Below, in pieces: positions 26,006 through 34,104 of a stretch of 64,000 bases of DNA; within the stretch, counting starts at the first letter, position 1, and each line of letters begins with the position of its first letter. This DNA comes from Candidatus Rokuibacteriota bacterium (GTDB taxonomy: Bacteria > Methylomirabilota > Methylomirabilia > Rokubacteriales > CSP1-6): contig QHSL01000092.1 of assembly GCA_003220435.1 (NCBI GenBank), forward strand, positions 1-64,000, written 5' to 3'. The notes below the pieces were generated by a model. It ran no database searches, had not been told where the DNA came from, and worked only from the letters and a program-made list of their open reading frames with translations. Both the position numbers and the translations under genes were made by a program.

Positions 26006-26638
26006 TCAGGGTTGGATCAGACCACGGCGGACGGCGTACCGGACGAGCCCGGCGGTCTCGTGGATGTCGGTCTTCTTCATGATCCGTGTCCGGTGGGATT
26101 CCGCGGTCTTGAAGCTGATGCCCAGGAGGCCGGCGATCTCCTTCGTCGACTTGCCCTCCGCGACGAGTTGCAGGACCTCGCGCTCTCGGGACGTCAACGG
26201 GTCGCGCGGTATATCCGACTTGGACAGGTAGGCTTCGACGACCGCCTGCGAGATGCCGGGGCTCAAGTACATCATGCCTTTCAGCACTTCGTGGATCGCA
26301 CGCACCAGGTCGGCCGAGGCCTGGGTCTTGACGACATACCCCTTGATGCCCGCCCGGACCGCCTCCAGGACGTAATGGTCGTCCGTGTGCATCGTGAGGA
26401 GAATCGCCTTGGCCCGCGGGCAGGCGTGAAGGATCTCCCGGGCGGCGTCCAGTCCATTCAGCAGCGGCATGGAGAAATCCAGGACCGCCACGTCCGGGCA
26501 GCGCGCGCGCGCCTGACGGAGCGCCTCCTGGCCGTCGCCGGCTTCCGCGACAACGGCGAAACCTTCCCGCTCCAGCAGGGCTTTCAGGCCCTGCCGGACG
26601 ATCGCGTGGTCATCCGCGAGGAGAATCCGATTCGGCAC
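26006..26638 (-). CDS. NarL/FixJ-family response regulator, partner of the stressosome-linked kinase
   Basis: A 210-residue regulator with LLADDHAIVRQG, AVLDFSMPLLNG (phospho-Asp), LLTMH and VVKTQ in the receiver. The HTH domain is LTSREREVLQLVAEGKSTKEIA and SFKTAESHRTRIMKK. Its start overlaps the end of the kinase gene by 29 nt, so the two are made together and are the likely kinase-regulator pair. A palindrome upstream of the operon could be its binding site. Closely related to the regulator at about 24.5 kb. Confidence 0.94.
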   Translation of the reverse strand: MPNRILLADDHAIVRQGLKALLEREGFAVVAEAGDGQEALRQARARCPDVAVLDFSMPLLNGLDAAREILHACPRAKAILLTMHTDDHYVLEAVRAGIKGYVVKTQASADLVRAIHEVLKGMMYLSPGISQAVVEAYLSKSDIPRDPLTSREREVLQLVAEGKSTKEIAGLLGISFKTAESHRTRIMKKTDIHETAGLVRYAVRRGLIQP

Positions 26639-27944
26639 TGTCCGCCTCCACCGGTACGTTGATGATCAGCTCGGTGCCGTTCCGCGGCGCGGCGACGATG
26701 TCCAGCGTCCCGCCGATCGCGTGCAACCGCTCCTGGATCCCCGTGAGCCCAAGGCCACGCGCCCCGCGCCGCGCGCTCACGGCCGACACGTCGAACCCCA
26801 CGCCGTTGTCCTGGACGACACAGCGGAGGAGGCGACGGCTGCGCGTGAATCGGATGGACACGCCGGTCGCCTGGGCGTGCTTCGTCACGTTCGTCAGCGC
26901 TTCCTGGACGATGCGATAGAGGGCGGTCTCGGTCGGCGCGGGCAGCCGTTTGCCGGGAGCGCCCTCGACCGCGATCTTGAGTCCGGTCCGCCTGGAGACA
27001 CCGTCGGCGAGGAACTCGAGAGCGGGCCGGAGACCGAGATCGTCGAGGATCGTCGGGCGTAGCTCATGGGACAGGTGTCGCAGCTGCTCTTCGATCTTGT
27101 CCAGGAGCCCTCGCACGTCCTCCAGGCGCTGCGCGGTATGGGACGGCAGATCGCGCGCGATCTCCGCCAGCCCGATGTGGACGGAGGCGAGCAGCTGTCC
27201 CGCCTCGTCGTGGAGCGCGTGGGCGATCCGCTTGACCTCCTCCTCCAGCCCTTCGTTCAGGTGGCGCAGCGCCTCCGCGGCGCGCTTGCGGTCGGTGATG
27301 TCGCGCGCCACGCCGAGCACGCCCACGACCCGCGCATCCTGCACGAGGGGCGTCGCGACGAACTCCCCGGGAATCCAGGCGCCGGACTTGGTGAGGATGC
27401 CCAACTCGAACTTGGGGGGCACCTGGCCCTCGAGGACGGCGCGGTGGAGCTCGGCTGCGCGCGGGAGGTCATCGGGATGCACGAGCGGGGAGAAGCGCTT
27501 GCCGATCCACTCCGTGCGGGACCACCCGGTGATCGTCTCGAAGGCCGGGTTCAAGGACTTGATCGTTCCGTCGGTCGAGAGCGTGTAGATGACGTCGCGC
27601 GCGGTGTCGACCAGGCCCCGGTAACGCTGCTCGGATTCGCGGAGGGCGGCGTTGACCTCCTGGCTGCGGCGATGGGACATCTCGAACGCCAGCAGGCTCT
27701 CGACGAAGAACTTGCTGGCCCCCCGAATCGTGCGTGAGGCTTCCTTCCGCGTCCTCGCGGTCAGGAGGGCCTTCAGCAGGGCGCGGTGCTGGATCGTCGC
27801 CAGGTCGTGCACGCCCAGACCCTGGCCGAGCGCCTTCCGGCCCAGGTCGTAAGCTTCCTGCAGGGCGGCCTCACCTCGCCCGACCAGGTAGTCGTGGAGC
27901 GCGCCCGCGTAGCGCTGCGCCAGCTCGCGGAGCTCCGGGTTCAC
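26610..27944 (-). CDS. Histidine kinase with RsbU_N-like, PAS and HisKA_3/HATPase domains
   Basis: A 444-residue cytosolic kinase. Residues 1-85 (AQRYAGALHDYLVG, LGRKALGQGLGVHDLATIQH) resemble the N-terminal domain of RsbU, which binds RsbT. A PAS domain follows (about 108-225, YRGLVDTARDVIYTL, ITDRKRAAEAL), then a HisKA_3 phospho-His site (IAHALHDEAGQLLASVH). The ATPase domain has ALTNVTKHA (N box), NGVGFD and RGLGLTGIQERL. GTG start, overlapping the phosphatase stop as GTGA. Because RsbT is encoded two genes upstream, released RsbT probably switches this kinase on; this is inference from domain and context. Confidence 0.92.
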   Translation of the reverse strand: MNPELRELAQRYAGALHDYLVGRGEAALQEAYDLGRKALGQGLGVHDLATIQHRALLKALLTARTRKEASRTIRGASKFFVESLLAFEMSHRRSQEVNAALRESEQRYRGLVDTARDVIYTLSTDGTIKSLNPAFETITGWSRTEWIGKRFSPLVHPDDLPRAAELHRAVLEGQVPPKFELGILTKSGAWIPGEFVATPLVQDARVVGVLGVARDITDRKRAAEALRHLNEGLEEEVKRIAHALHDEAGQLLASVHIGLAEIARDLPSHTAQRLEDVRGLLDKIEEQLRHLSHELRPTILDDLGLRPALEFLADGVSRRTGLKIAVEGAPGKRLPAPTETALYRIVQEALTNVTKHAQATGVSIRFTRSRRLLRCVVQDNGVGFDVSAVSARRGARGLGLTGIQERLHAIGGTLDIVAAPRNGTELIINVPVEADSAESDSPRG

Positions 27945-28561
27945 GTCGTGGTCCCGAGGTAACGGACGACCATGACGAGCGCGTCATCGGTCTGCGTGCC
28001 CCAGCGGGCGAGGATGTAGTCGGCCAGCACCTGAGGTGGATCCCGCAAGGGGAGCGCCTCGTTGACGAAGTCGCTTCGGACGCCGTCGGTCGCAAAGACC
28101 AGCGTGTCGCCCCCCGTGACCGGCACGATCGACGCGGCGAGCGCGGGCAGATGCACGCCGACGACACCGCCCCGCACCAGGAGCACCTCCCGGCGCGGGC
28201 TGAGCGTCGTCTGCGTGCGCAGCAGCACGCCTTCCACGTTGCCCACGCCGAGCCAAGTCATCGTCTCGTCGCGCGCCGTGAACGCGGCCACGCTGACGAC
28301 GGCGCCGCGCGTGCCGACCAGAGAGCGGTGGCAGGCCCGGACGAGCGCGATCACCGGCTGCAGCGCGTGGCGTTCGAGCGACCCCACGGCGATCTTGGCC
28401 GCATCGGCGGCCGCGGCGCCGTGGCCCAGCCCGTCCACGACCGCGACGAGCCCACTGTCCGGGGTCGCCATCGCCAGGTACCGGTCGCCGGACTCGGACT
28501 GGCCGGCCCGGCTCCGCTCGGCGACAGCCCACTCGATCAGTCCGGCTCTCAGCGTTTCCAT
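27941..28561 (-). CDS. rsbX: RsbX-like PP2C/SpoIIE-type phosphatase
   Basis: A 206-residue short PP2C-type domain. SESGDRYLAM and AVVDGLGHG hold the metal-binding Asp residues (D...DGxGHG), and GGDTLVFATDGV with TDDALVMVV hold the C-terminal Asp residues. RsbX of the Bacillus stressosome dephosphorylates RsbR and RsbS and resets the complex; length and neighbours match. The ATG at METLRAGLIEW overlaps the end of the rsbT-like gene by 13 nt. The long frame further upstream is a shadow. Confidence 0.89.
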   Translation of the reverse strand: METLRAGLIEWAVAERSRAGQSESGDRYLAMATPDSGLVAVVDGLGHGAAAADAAKIAVGSLERHALQPVIALVRACHRSLVGTRGAVVSVAAFTARDETMTWLGVGNVEGVLLRTQTTLSPRREVLLVRGGVVGVHLPALAASIVPVTGGDTLVFATDGVRSDFVNEALPLRDPPQVLADYILARWGTQTDDALVMVVRYLGTTT

Positions 28562-28965
28562 CGACGGACCGTCACCGTCGTGCCCTTGCCGAAGTCGGAG
28601 ACGATCTCGAACTCGTCCATCAGTCGCCGGGTGCCCGGCAGGCCCAGACCGAGGCCTCCGGAGGTGGAGTACCCGTCCTGCATCGCCAGCGCGAGGTCGG
28701 GGATGCCCGGGCCCTCGTCGACGGCCACGACCTCGACCCCTCGCTTGCCGTTGTCGTCGAGCAGTCGGAGGATGATCTCGCCATGCACCGCGTAGCGGAC
28801 GATGTTCCTCGCCAGCTCGGAGATCGCGGTGGCGATGACCGCCAGATCGGTGGACGGAAAGCCGCATTGTGACGCCAGCGCCCGCCCCTTCTGGCGAGCG
28901 GTGACGATGGCGGCATCGCAGTCTATGGACACCCGGATTTCATCGCCGATGAGCGCGGACCCCAT
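28549..28965 (-). CDS. rsbT: RsbT-like serine/threonine switch kinase
   Basis: A 138-residue GHKL-fold kinase. ATAISELARNIVRYA holds the N-box Asn, VDEGPGIPD the G1 box and GLGLGLPGTRRLMDEF the G2 box, as in RsbT/SpoIIAB. In Bacillus, RsbT is held in the stressosome, phosphorylates RsbS and RsbR under stress, and then leaves to activate its partner through the RsbU N-domain. It lies between the rsbS-like and rsbX-like genes, the canonical R-S-T order. Confidence 0.93.
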   Translation of the reverse strand: MGSALIGDEIRVSIDCDAAIVTARQKGRALASQCGFPSTDLAVIATAISELARNIVRYAVHGEIILRLLDDNGKRGVEVVAVDEGPGIPDLALAMQDGYSTSGGLGLGLPGTRRLMDEFEIVSDFGKGTTVTVRRWKR

Positions 28966-28977
28966 GCCCGGGACTTT

Positions 28978-29328
28978 TCATCCTTTGCGGTTAAGGTACG
29001 CGAGGCCTTCCTCAAGGTCCAGCGAGGTCGACACGCCCGCCAGCGTGAGCCCCAGCTTGACCATCGAGAAGGCCACCTCCGGCTGGATCCCCACGATGAC
29101 CGTCTCCGCCCCGCGCAACCTGATCATGTGGGCGACGTCGCGCAGGGTTCGGGTTGCGAACGAATCGATCACGTCGAGCGCCGTCACGTCCACGATGACC
29201 CCCCGGGCCCGGACCTTGCTGACCTGCCCGACGAGCGCATCGCGCAGCTGCTTCAGGTCCTCGTCCGTGAGCGCAGACTGAACAGTCGCGATCAGATACG
29301 CGCCCTGCTTGAGGATCGGAACCTGCAT
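28978..29328 (-). CDS. rsbS: RsbS-like STAS-domain stressosome scaffold
   Basis: A 116-residue single STAS domain. VIVDVTALDVIDSFATRTL contains the Ser that RsbT phosphorylates in RsbS (D-SF context), and VIVGIQPEVAFSMVKLG is the typical C-terminal STAS helix region. RsbS and RsbR build the 1.8-MDa stressosome core in Bacillus. The ATG has a clear GAGAGG ribosome site. It follows the rsbR-like gene by 18 nt. Confidence 0.94.
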   Translation of the reverse strand: MQVPILKQGAYLIATVQSALTDEDLKQLRDALVGQVSKVRARGVIVDVTALDVIDSFATRTLRDVAHMIRLRGAETVIVGIQPEVAFSMVKLGLTLAGVSTSLDLEEGLAYLNRKG

Positions 29329-29346
29329 GGTCCTCTCCCCCCGCCG

Positions 29347-30246
29347 CTACGCGGGTTGTGCGGCTGTCTCCGAGACCGGGACGACCTTGTAGCCCAGCAG
29401 GCGCTCGGCCTCTTCGATACCGCCCTGGAGGTCACCGACCGTGTTCATTTTCCCTAGATCCACTCCGATGTTGACAAGGGTCTGGGCGATCTCGGGCGAC
29501 AGCCCGGTGACGATCACGATCGCGCCGAGGAGCCGCGCGGCCTCGACGGTCTGGACAAGGTGGTTCGCCACGGGCGAGTCGATGTAGGGGACGCCCGTGA
29601 TGTCCAGCACGACGACCTTGGCGCGGTTGGTCCGGATGCCGCGGAGCAGCTGCTCGGTCAGCTGACGGGCACGCTGGGGGTCGATGACGCCGATGATGGG
29701 CAGGATGAGGAGACGCTCGCGGACCTGGAGCACTGGAGTCGACAGCTCGCGGATCGCCTCCTGCTGCTCGCGGATGATGCGTTCGCGCTCCTGGACGAAG
29801 CCGACGGCGACCGTGGCCGCGATTCGGTTGGCGGCGGGTTCGTACGCGTCGAGGATACGGTTCAGTTTGTTGAAGTCCTCGCGATACTTCGCGAACAGGG
29901 ACCGGGCGAGAACGTCGCGAAGCAGGAGCACGATCCCGACGACCTCGTGCGTCTCGACGCCTCTCGGAATGACGCGTTCCGAGAGGTTCCGCGCGTAGGC
30001 TTGCAGGGCTTCGTACGTTCCCGTCTCGAGGGCCTCGACGTAGTTATCGTACACGGACGTCGCCTCGGCGAAGATCTCTTCCTTTGTCATCGCCGTCAGC
30101 AGCTTGGCCTCGGTGATGAGCCGAGCCCACTCTTCACGGAGTTGGGCGCGTTGCTGCCGGAGGTGCGACACCAGCTCGCGTAGTCGTGAGGCGGTGGTCT
30201 CCAGACGGGCTTCCGTTGCGGTCGCGAGCTCCTGGGTGTTGCTCAT
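29347..30246 (-). CDS. rsbR: RsbR-like stressosome sensor with C-terminal STAS domain
   Basis: A 299-residue protein. The N-terminal about 165 residues are a helical sensor part (LITEAKLLTAMTKEE, DFNKLNRILDAYEP). The STAS domain at about 170-285 has LPIIGVIDPQRARQL, VVLDITGVPYIDSPVANHL and GLSPEIAQTLVNIGVDL, the RsbR signatures. At the two Bacillus phospho-Thr positions it has Val (GVID where GTID is usual) and Ser (DSPVA where DT is usual). The ATG has AGGAGG upstream. It is the first gene of the stressosome operon; what it senses is not visible. Confidence 0.94.
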   Translation of the reverse strand: MSNTQELATATEARLETTASRLRELVSHLRQQRAQLREEWARLITEAKLLTAMTKEEIFAEATSVYDNYVEALETGTYEALQAYARNLSERVIPRGVETHEVVGIVLLLRDVLARSLFAKYREDFNKLNRILDAYEPAANRIAATVAVGFVQERERIIREQQEAIRELSTPVLQVRERLLILPIIGVIDPQRARQLTEQLLRGIRTNRAKVVVLDITGVPYIDSPVANHLVQTVEAARLLGAIVIVTGLSPEIAQTLVNIGVDLGKMNTVGDLQGGIEEAERLLGYKVVPVSETAAQPA

Positions 30247-30304
30247 CAGGTCCTCCTGTCCAACTCAGTGGAAATCGCCGCGGCTGCGGCGGCTCGACAG
30301 GACG

Positions 30305-30349
30305 ACTCTAGGGGTCAGTGCCCGATGATCCCATCAGGTATTTACCTGA
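30305..30349 (-). promoter_or_regulatory. Candidate promoter with palindromic activator site for the stressosome operon
   Basis: A perfect palindrome TCAGGTA-TT-TACCTGA (30334-30349) stands upstream of a TAGAGT -10-like hexamer on the minus strand (30305-30310). The palindrome centre is about 34 nt upstream of the hexamer, a usual place for an activator near -44. The rsbR-like start is about 60 nt further on. NarL-type regulators bind such dyads, so the operon's own regulator is a candidate. No good -35 box is present, in keeping with an activated promoter. Confidence 0.5.
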
Positions 30350-30409
30350 GATGGTGCGCGGAGATTCCCCGAGGCGTCGGCGGTGAGAAAATCGCGAAGA
30401 CCGAGGGAG

Positions 30410-30589
30410 TTACGGAGCGCGGGAGTCGACGGCTCTCACGGGAATCTCCAGCCGTCGAGCCTCGGCGAGCACCACGAGGGCATGCTCATCGCAGATGCCA
30501 TGCGTGATGACGGCCTGGTCCAGAGGTTCCTTCTCTCCGAGCACCGCGGCGCGTCCCAGGCGTTGACACCATGCGCACACGACCGTCAT
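30410..30589 (-). CDS. Small protein with two Cys pairs, possible zinc ribbon
   Basis: A 59-residue protein starting MTVVCAWCQRLG with a strong AGAGGAGG site 7 nt upstream. The CAWC pair and the later GICDEH (Cys, His) could bind one metal ion. It stands upstream of the stressosome operon on the same strand, 160 nt before the rsbR-like gene. Function unknown; small CxxC proteins like this are often annotated only as hypothetical. Confidence 0.7.
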   Translation of the reverse strand: MTVVCAWCQRLGRAAVLGEKEPLDQAVITHGICDEHALVVLAEARRLEIPVRAVDSRAP

Positions 30590-30763
30590 GGCAGGCCTCC
30601 TCTGATCACTCCGGTTACGGTACGGGCCGTGAAGATCTACGGCCATCGGGGCTTTGCCTGAATCGGTTCCAGGAAATGCCCCCGTTCGAGGGGCCCTTCG
30701 AAACACGGCTTGCGCCGGGAGGCGCGCGGCGGTATTGATTGGCGAGCGATATCAGCGATATCG

Positions 30764-31615
30764 ATGAAAAGACTCGACGGCAAGGTGGTGGTGGTGACCG
30801 GCGCCTCCCGCGGCATCGGCGCCGAGATCGCGCGGCTCTTCGCGGCCGAGGGCGGGCGGGTGATCTGTGCCGCGCGCACGCTCCGGGAGGGCGAGCACCC
30901 GCTGGCGGGCTCGCTCGACACGACGGTGGCGGCGATTCGCGCCGCCGGCGGCGAGGCGCAGGCCCTCACCGCCAACATCGCCGAGCCCGCCGAGTGCGAG
31001 AAGCTGATGCGCGCCGCGCGCGAGACCTACGGCCCCGTCGACGTCCTCGTCAACAACGCGGCGCTGACGTACTACCTTCCGACCAAGGAATTCCCGCTGA
31101 ACAAGTGGATGCGCTCGTGGTCGGTGAATTTCCACGCGCCCTTCGTCCTGAGCCAGCTGGCGCTCGCCGACATGATCTCGCGGCGCTCGGGCGCGATCGT
31201 CAACATCTCGTCGGGCGCGGCGATCGGCCCCGGACGTGGGCCGTATCGCGATCCGACCGTCGGCGCGCGGGGCGGGACGTGCTATGGCGCCGAGAAGGCG
31301 GCGCTCGAGCGGTTCACCCAGGGCCTCGCCGCCGAGGTCTACCAGCACGGCGTCTCGGTGACGTGCGTATCCCCGTCGCAGATCGTCCCGACCCCGGGCA
31401 CCGTCCACCACCGCCTCGTGAAGAGTCTGGACGACCCGCGCGGCGAGCCGCCCGCGCTGATGGCGAAGGCGGCGCTCCTGCTGGCGACCGAACCGTTCGA
31501 GAAGATCAGCGGCCGCGTGACGTACAGCCAGCAGATCCTCAAGGAGTTCGGCTGGATCACCGAGGCGCGGGGCCGGGGCGTCGAGACGCGGGGTAGCGGC
31601 TACTCGGAGACGTAG
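30764..31615 (+). CDS. Short-chain dehydrogenase/reductase
   Basis: A 283-residue NAD(P)-dependent oxidoreductase. VVVTGASRGIGAEIA is the glycine-rich cofactor site, DVLVNNAA follows, ISSGAA holds the catalytic Ser and CYGAEKAALE the Tyr-x3-Lys pair. The start MKRLDGKVVVV fits the family; an earlier GTG/ATG would add 18 unrelated residues. It precedes the acyl-CoA carboxyltransferase gene by 134 nt. Its substrate, perhaps a hydroxyacyl-CoA, is not visible. Confidence 0.92.
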   Translation: MKRLDGKVVVVTGASRGIGAEIARLFAAEGGRVICAARTLREGEHPLAGSLDTTVAAIRAAGGEAQALTANIAEPAECEKLMRAARETYGPVDVLVNNAALTYYLPTKEFPLNKWMRSWSVNFHAPFVLSQLALADMISRRSGAIVNISSGAAIGPGRGPYRDPTVGARGGTCYGAEKAALERFTQGLAAEVYQHGVSVTCVSPSQIVPTPGTVHHRLVKSLDDPRGEPPALMAKAALLLATEPFEKISGRVTYSQQILKEFGWITEARGRGVETRGSGYSET

Positions 31616-31749
31616 ATCCAGCCTAAGCAGCTCGTCCCCTGGTTCCGCCGCCAGCGCCGCCTTCATGTCGCCGGCCGGTTCATTGACCGCGCGTCGGCCC
31701 TCGGACTACTCTCGTCTCACACCGCGGGCCGTTTCACCGCCGCGCGGGA

Positions 31750-33315
31750 ATGTCGGACGGAGGGCGCATGGACTGGCAGAAGGAGCTGGATGAGCTGAGG
31801 CGCCGCGAGGAGCTCGCGGAGCAGCTCGGCGGGCCCGAGCGGGTCAAGCGGCAGCATGACGGCGGGCGTCTCACGATCCTCGAGCGGATCGCCAGGCTCC
31901 TGGACAAGGACAGCTTCCACGAGGTCGGCAAGATCGCCGGGCGCGCGCAATACGACGCCAACAACGACCTCGTCGCCTTCACGCCCTCGAACTTCGTCTT
32001 CGGCCGGGGCGAGGTCGACGGCCGTCCGGTCGTGGTCGGCGGCGACGACTTCACCGTGCGCGGGGGCTCGGCCGATGCGACGATCCGTGGCAAGCACAAC
32101 CAGTGCGAGCGCATGGCGCACGACCTCCGGCTGCCGCTCGTCCGGCTGGTCGAGGGTTCGGGCGGTGGCGGCTCGGTCAAGACGATCGAGACGACCGGCC
32201 GGGCCAACGTGCCGGGCGTCGACGGCTGGGAGTGGGTCGTCAACAACATGGGCACGATCCCACGCGTAGCGCTGGGCTTGGGCTCAGTCGCCGGCCTCGG
32301 CGCGGCGCATCTCGCTGCGGCGCACTACTCGATCATGGTGAAGAACCTCTCCGCGCTCTTCGTCGCCGGGCCGCCGGTCGTCGAGCGCCTCGGCCAGAAG
32401 CTCACCAAGAACGAGCTCGGGGGCTGGGAGATCCAGCTCAGGGCCGGCGCCGTCGACGACGCGGTGGACACGGAGGACGAAGCGTTCGCGCGCGCCCGGC
32501 GGTTCCTCTCTTACATGCCGTCGTCGATCGACGACCTGCCGCCGCGCGGCCCGCGCGACGACGACCCGCGGCGCCGCGACCCTTGGCTCTTCGAGGCCAT
32601 CCCGCACGACCCGCGCAAGCCGTACAAGATGCGCCGCATCGTCGAGTCGGTCGTCGACCAGGGATCGTTCTTCGAGGTCGCGGCGCTCTACGGCCGCTCG
32701 GTGATCACCGGGTACGCCCGCCTCGACGGCTGGCCGGTGGCGCTGATGGCGAGCGATCCGTACTTCTACGGCGGCGCCTGGCCGGCCGACACCTGCCAGA
32801 AGGTCGAGCGGTTCATCGACATCGCCCAGACCTTCCACCTGCCGGTCGTCTACTTGGTCGACTGCCCCGGCTTCCTCATCGGCCTCGAAGCGGAGAAGAC
32901 CGGGACGATCAAGCAGGGTGTGCGCGCGATGTCGGCGATGTGGCAGACGACGATCCCCTGGTGCGCGGTGATCATCCGCAACTCGTTCGGGGTCGCCGGC
33001 GCCGCCCATCGCAACCAGAGCCGCTACTGCATGCGCTACGCGTGGCCGTCCGGCCGCTGGGGCTCACTGCCGCTCGAGGGTGGGATCGAGGCCGCGTATC
33101 GCGCCGATCTCGATGCCGCCCCGGACCGGAAGGCGAAGATGGCGGAGATCGAGGAGCGCCTCAACAAGCTGCGCTCTCCGTTCCGCTCCGCCGAGACGTT
33201 CTGGATCGAGGAGATCGTCGACCCGCGCGACACCCGGCCGCTCCTCTGCGAGTTCGCGAACCTGACGGCGCCGCTGCGGCGGCCCGGGCCGTCGACGCAC
33301 CAGATGCGGCCGTAG
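31750..33315 (+). CDS. Acyl-CoA carboxylase, carboxyltransferase subunit
   Basis: A 521-residue crotonase-fold protein (family usually 510-540). It moves the carboxyl group from carboxybiotin to an acyl-CoA such as propionyl-CoA. GRLTILERIARLLDKDSF, FGRGEVDGRPVVV, GGDDFTVRGGSAD and EGSGGGGSVKTIE mark the N-domain. YGRSVITGYARLDGWPVALMASDP (in two blocks) and VDCPGFLIGLEAEKTGTIKQG mark the C-domain. No biotin carboxylase gene is next to it, so the partner is elsewhere. A second ATG six codons later has GGAGGG only 3 nt upstream. Confidence 0.91.
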   Translation: MSDGGRMDWQKELDELRRREELAEQLGGPERVKRQHDGGRLTILERIARLLDKDSFHEVGKIAGRAQYDANNDLVAFTPSNFVFGRGEVDGRPVVVGGDDFTVRGGSADATIRGKHNQCERMAHDLRLPLVRLVEGSGGGGSVKTIETTGRANVPGVDGWEWVVNNMGTIPRVALGLGSVAGLGAAHLAAAHYSIMVKNLSALFVAGPPVVERLGQKLTKNELGGWEIQLRAGAVDDAVDTEDEAFARARRFLSYMPSSIDDLPPRGPRDDDPRRRDPWLFEAIPHDPRKPYKMRRIVESVVDQGSFFEVAALYGRSVITGYARLDGWPVALMASDPYFYGGAWPADTCQKVERFIDIAQTFHLPVVYLVDCPGFLIGLEAEKTGTIKQGVRAMSAMWQTTIPWCAVIIRNSFGVAGAAHRNQSRYCMRYAWPSGRWGSLPLEGGIEAAYRADLDAAPDRKAKMAEIEERLNKLRSPFRSAETFWIEEIVDPRDTRPLLCEFANLTAPLRRPGPSTHQMRP

Positions 33316-33326
33316 GCGCGCCGTCG

Positions 33327-34073
33327 ATGGCGGACCAGGCGCCCCGACCGCACGTGCTCGACCCCGCGTTCAGGCGGATCCTCTGCATCTCGGCGCACCC
33401 CGACGACAACGAGTTCACGATCGGCGGAGCCGTCGCCGGGTGGGCACGCGAGGGACGCGAGGTCGTCTTCTGCCTGGTCACCACCGGCGGCGCCGGGACC
33501 AACGAGCACACCAAGGACAACACAGGCCTCGTACCCATCCGCGAGCGCGAGTCGTGGGATGCCGCCAAGATCCTCGGCGTGAAGGACGTGGTGTTCCTCG
33601 GCTATCAGGACGGCGTGGTCGAGCCCACGATCGGACTGCGACGCGATCTGACCCGCGTGATCCGCCGGTCCCGGCCCGACGTCGTGGTGTGCGGCGACCC
33701 GACGGTGCGCTACTACGGCAACGAGTACCTCAACCACCCGGACCATCGCGCGGTGGCCAGCGCGGCGCTCGACGCCGTCTTTCCGTCGGCGGAGACGCGC
33801 GTCATCTTCCCGGAGCTCTTGGCCGAGGGTCTCGGGCCCCACAAGGTGAAGGAAGTCTTCATCACCGGTGCTCAGCCGCCCGACACGTGGATCGATATCA
33901 CCGACACGCTCGAGCTGAAGTGCGCCGCGCTGCGTGCTCACGTCTCTCAGGTGGGTCCGGGCGAATGGGTCGACGGGCTGCTGCGCGGCTGGGCCCTGCG
34001 CGACGGCCGGAGCGCCGGGGTCACGCACGCCGAGTCCTATCGCCGCATGGTCCTCTGGCGCGCGGACGTCTAG
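33327..34073 (+). CDS. PIG-L family N-acetylglucosaminyl deacetylase-like protein
   Basis: A 248-residue zinc hydrolase. ISAHPDDNEFTIGG near the N-terminus holds the HPDDE-like zinc ligands (here HPDDNE), and NHPDHRAVASAALD holds the second His pair. The family removes acetyl groups from GlcNAc moieties and related amides. It starts 11 nt after the carboxyltransferase stop and may be in the same transcript. The insertion of Asn in HPDDNE is a known variant; the true substrate is unknown. Confidence 0.88.
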   Translation: MADQAPRPHVLDPAFRRILCISAHPDDNEFTIGGAVAGWAREGREVVFCLVTTGGAGTNEHTKDNTGLVPIRERESWDAAKILGVKDVVFLGYQDGVVEPTIGLRRDLTRVIRRSRPDVVVCGDPTVRYYGNEYLNHPDHRAVASAALDAVFPSAETRVIFPELLAEGLGPHKVKEVFITGAQPPDTWIDITDTLELKCAALRAHVSQVGPGEWVDGLLRGWALRDGRSAGVTHAESYRRMVLWRADV

Positions 34074-34104
34074 TCAGCGGGCCATTCGGGACCCTGCCCG
34101 TTCC

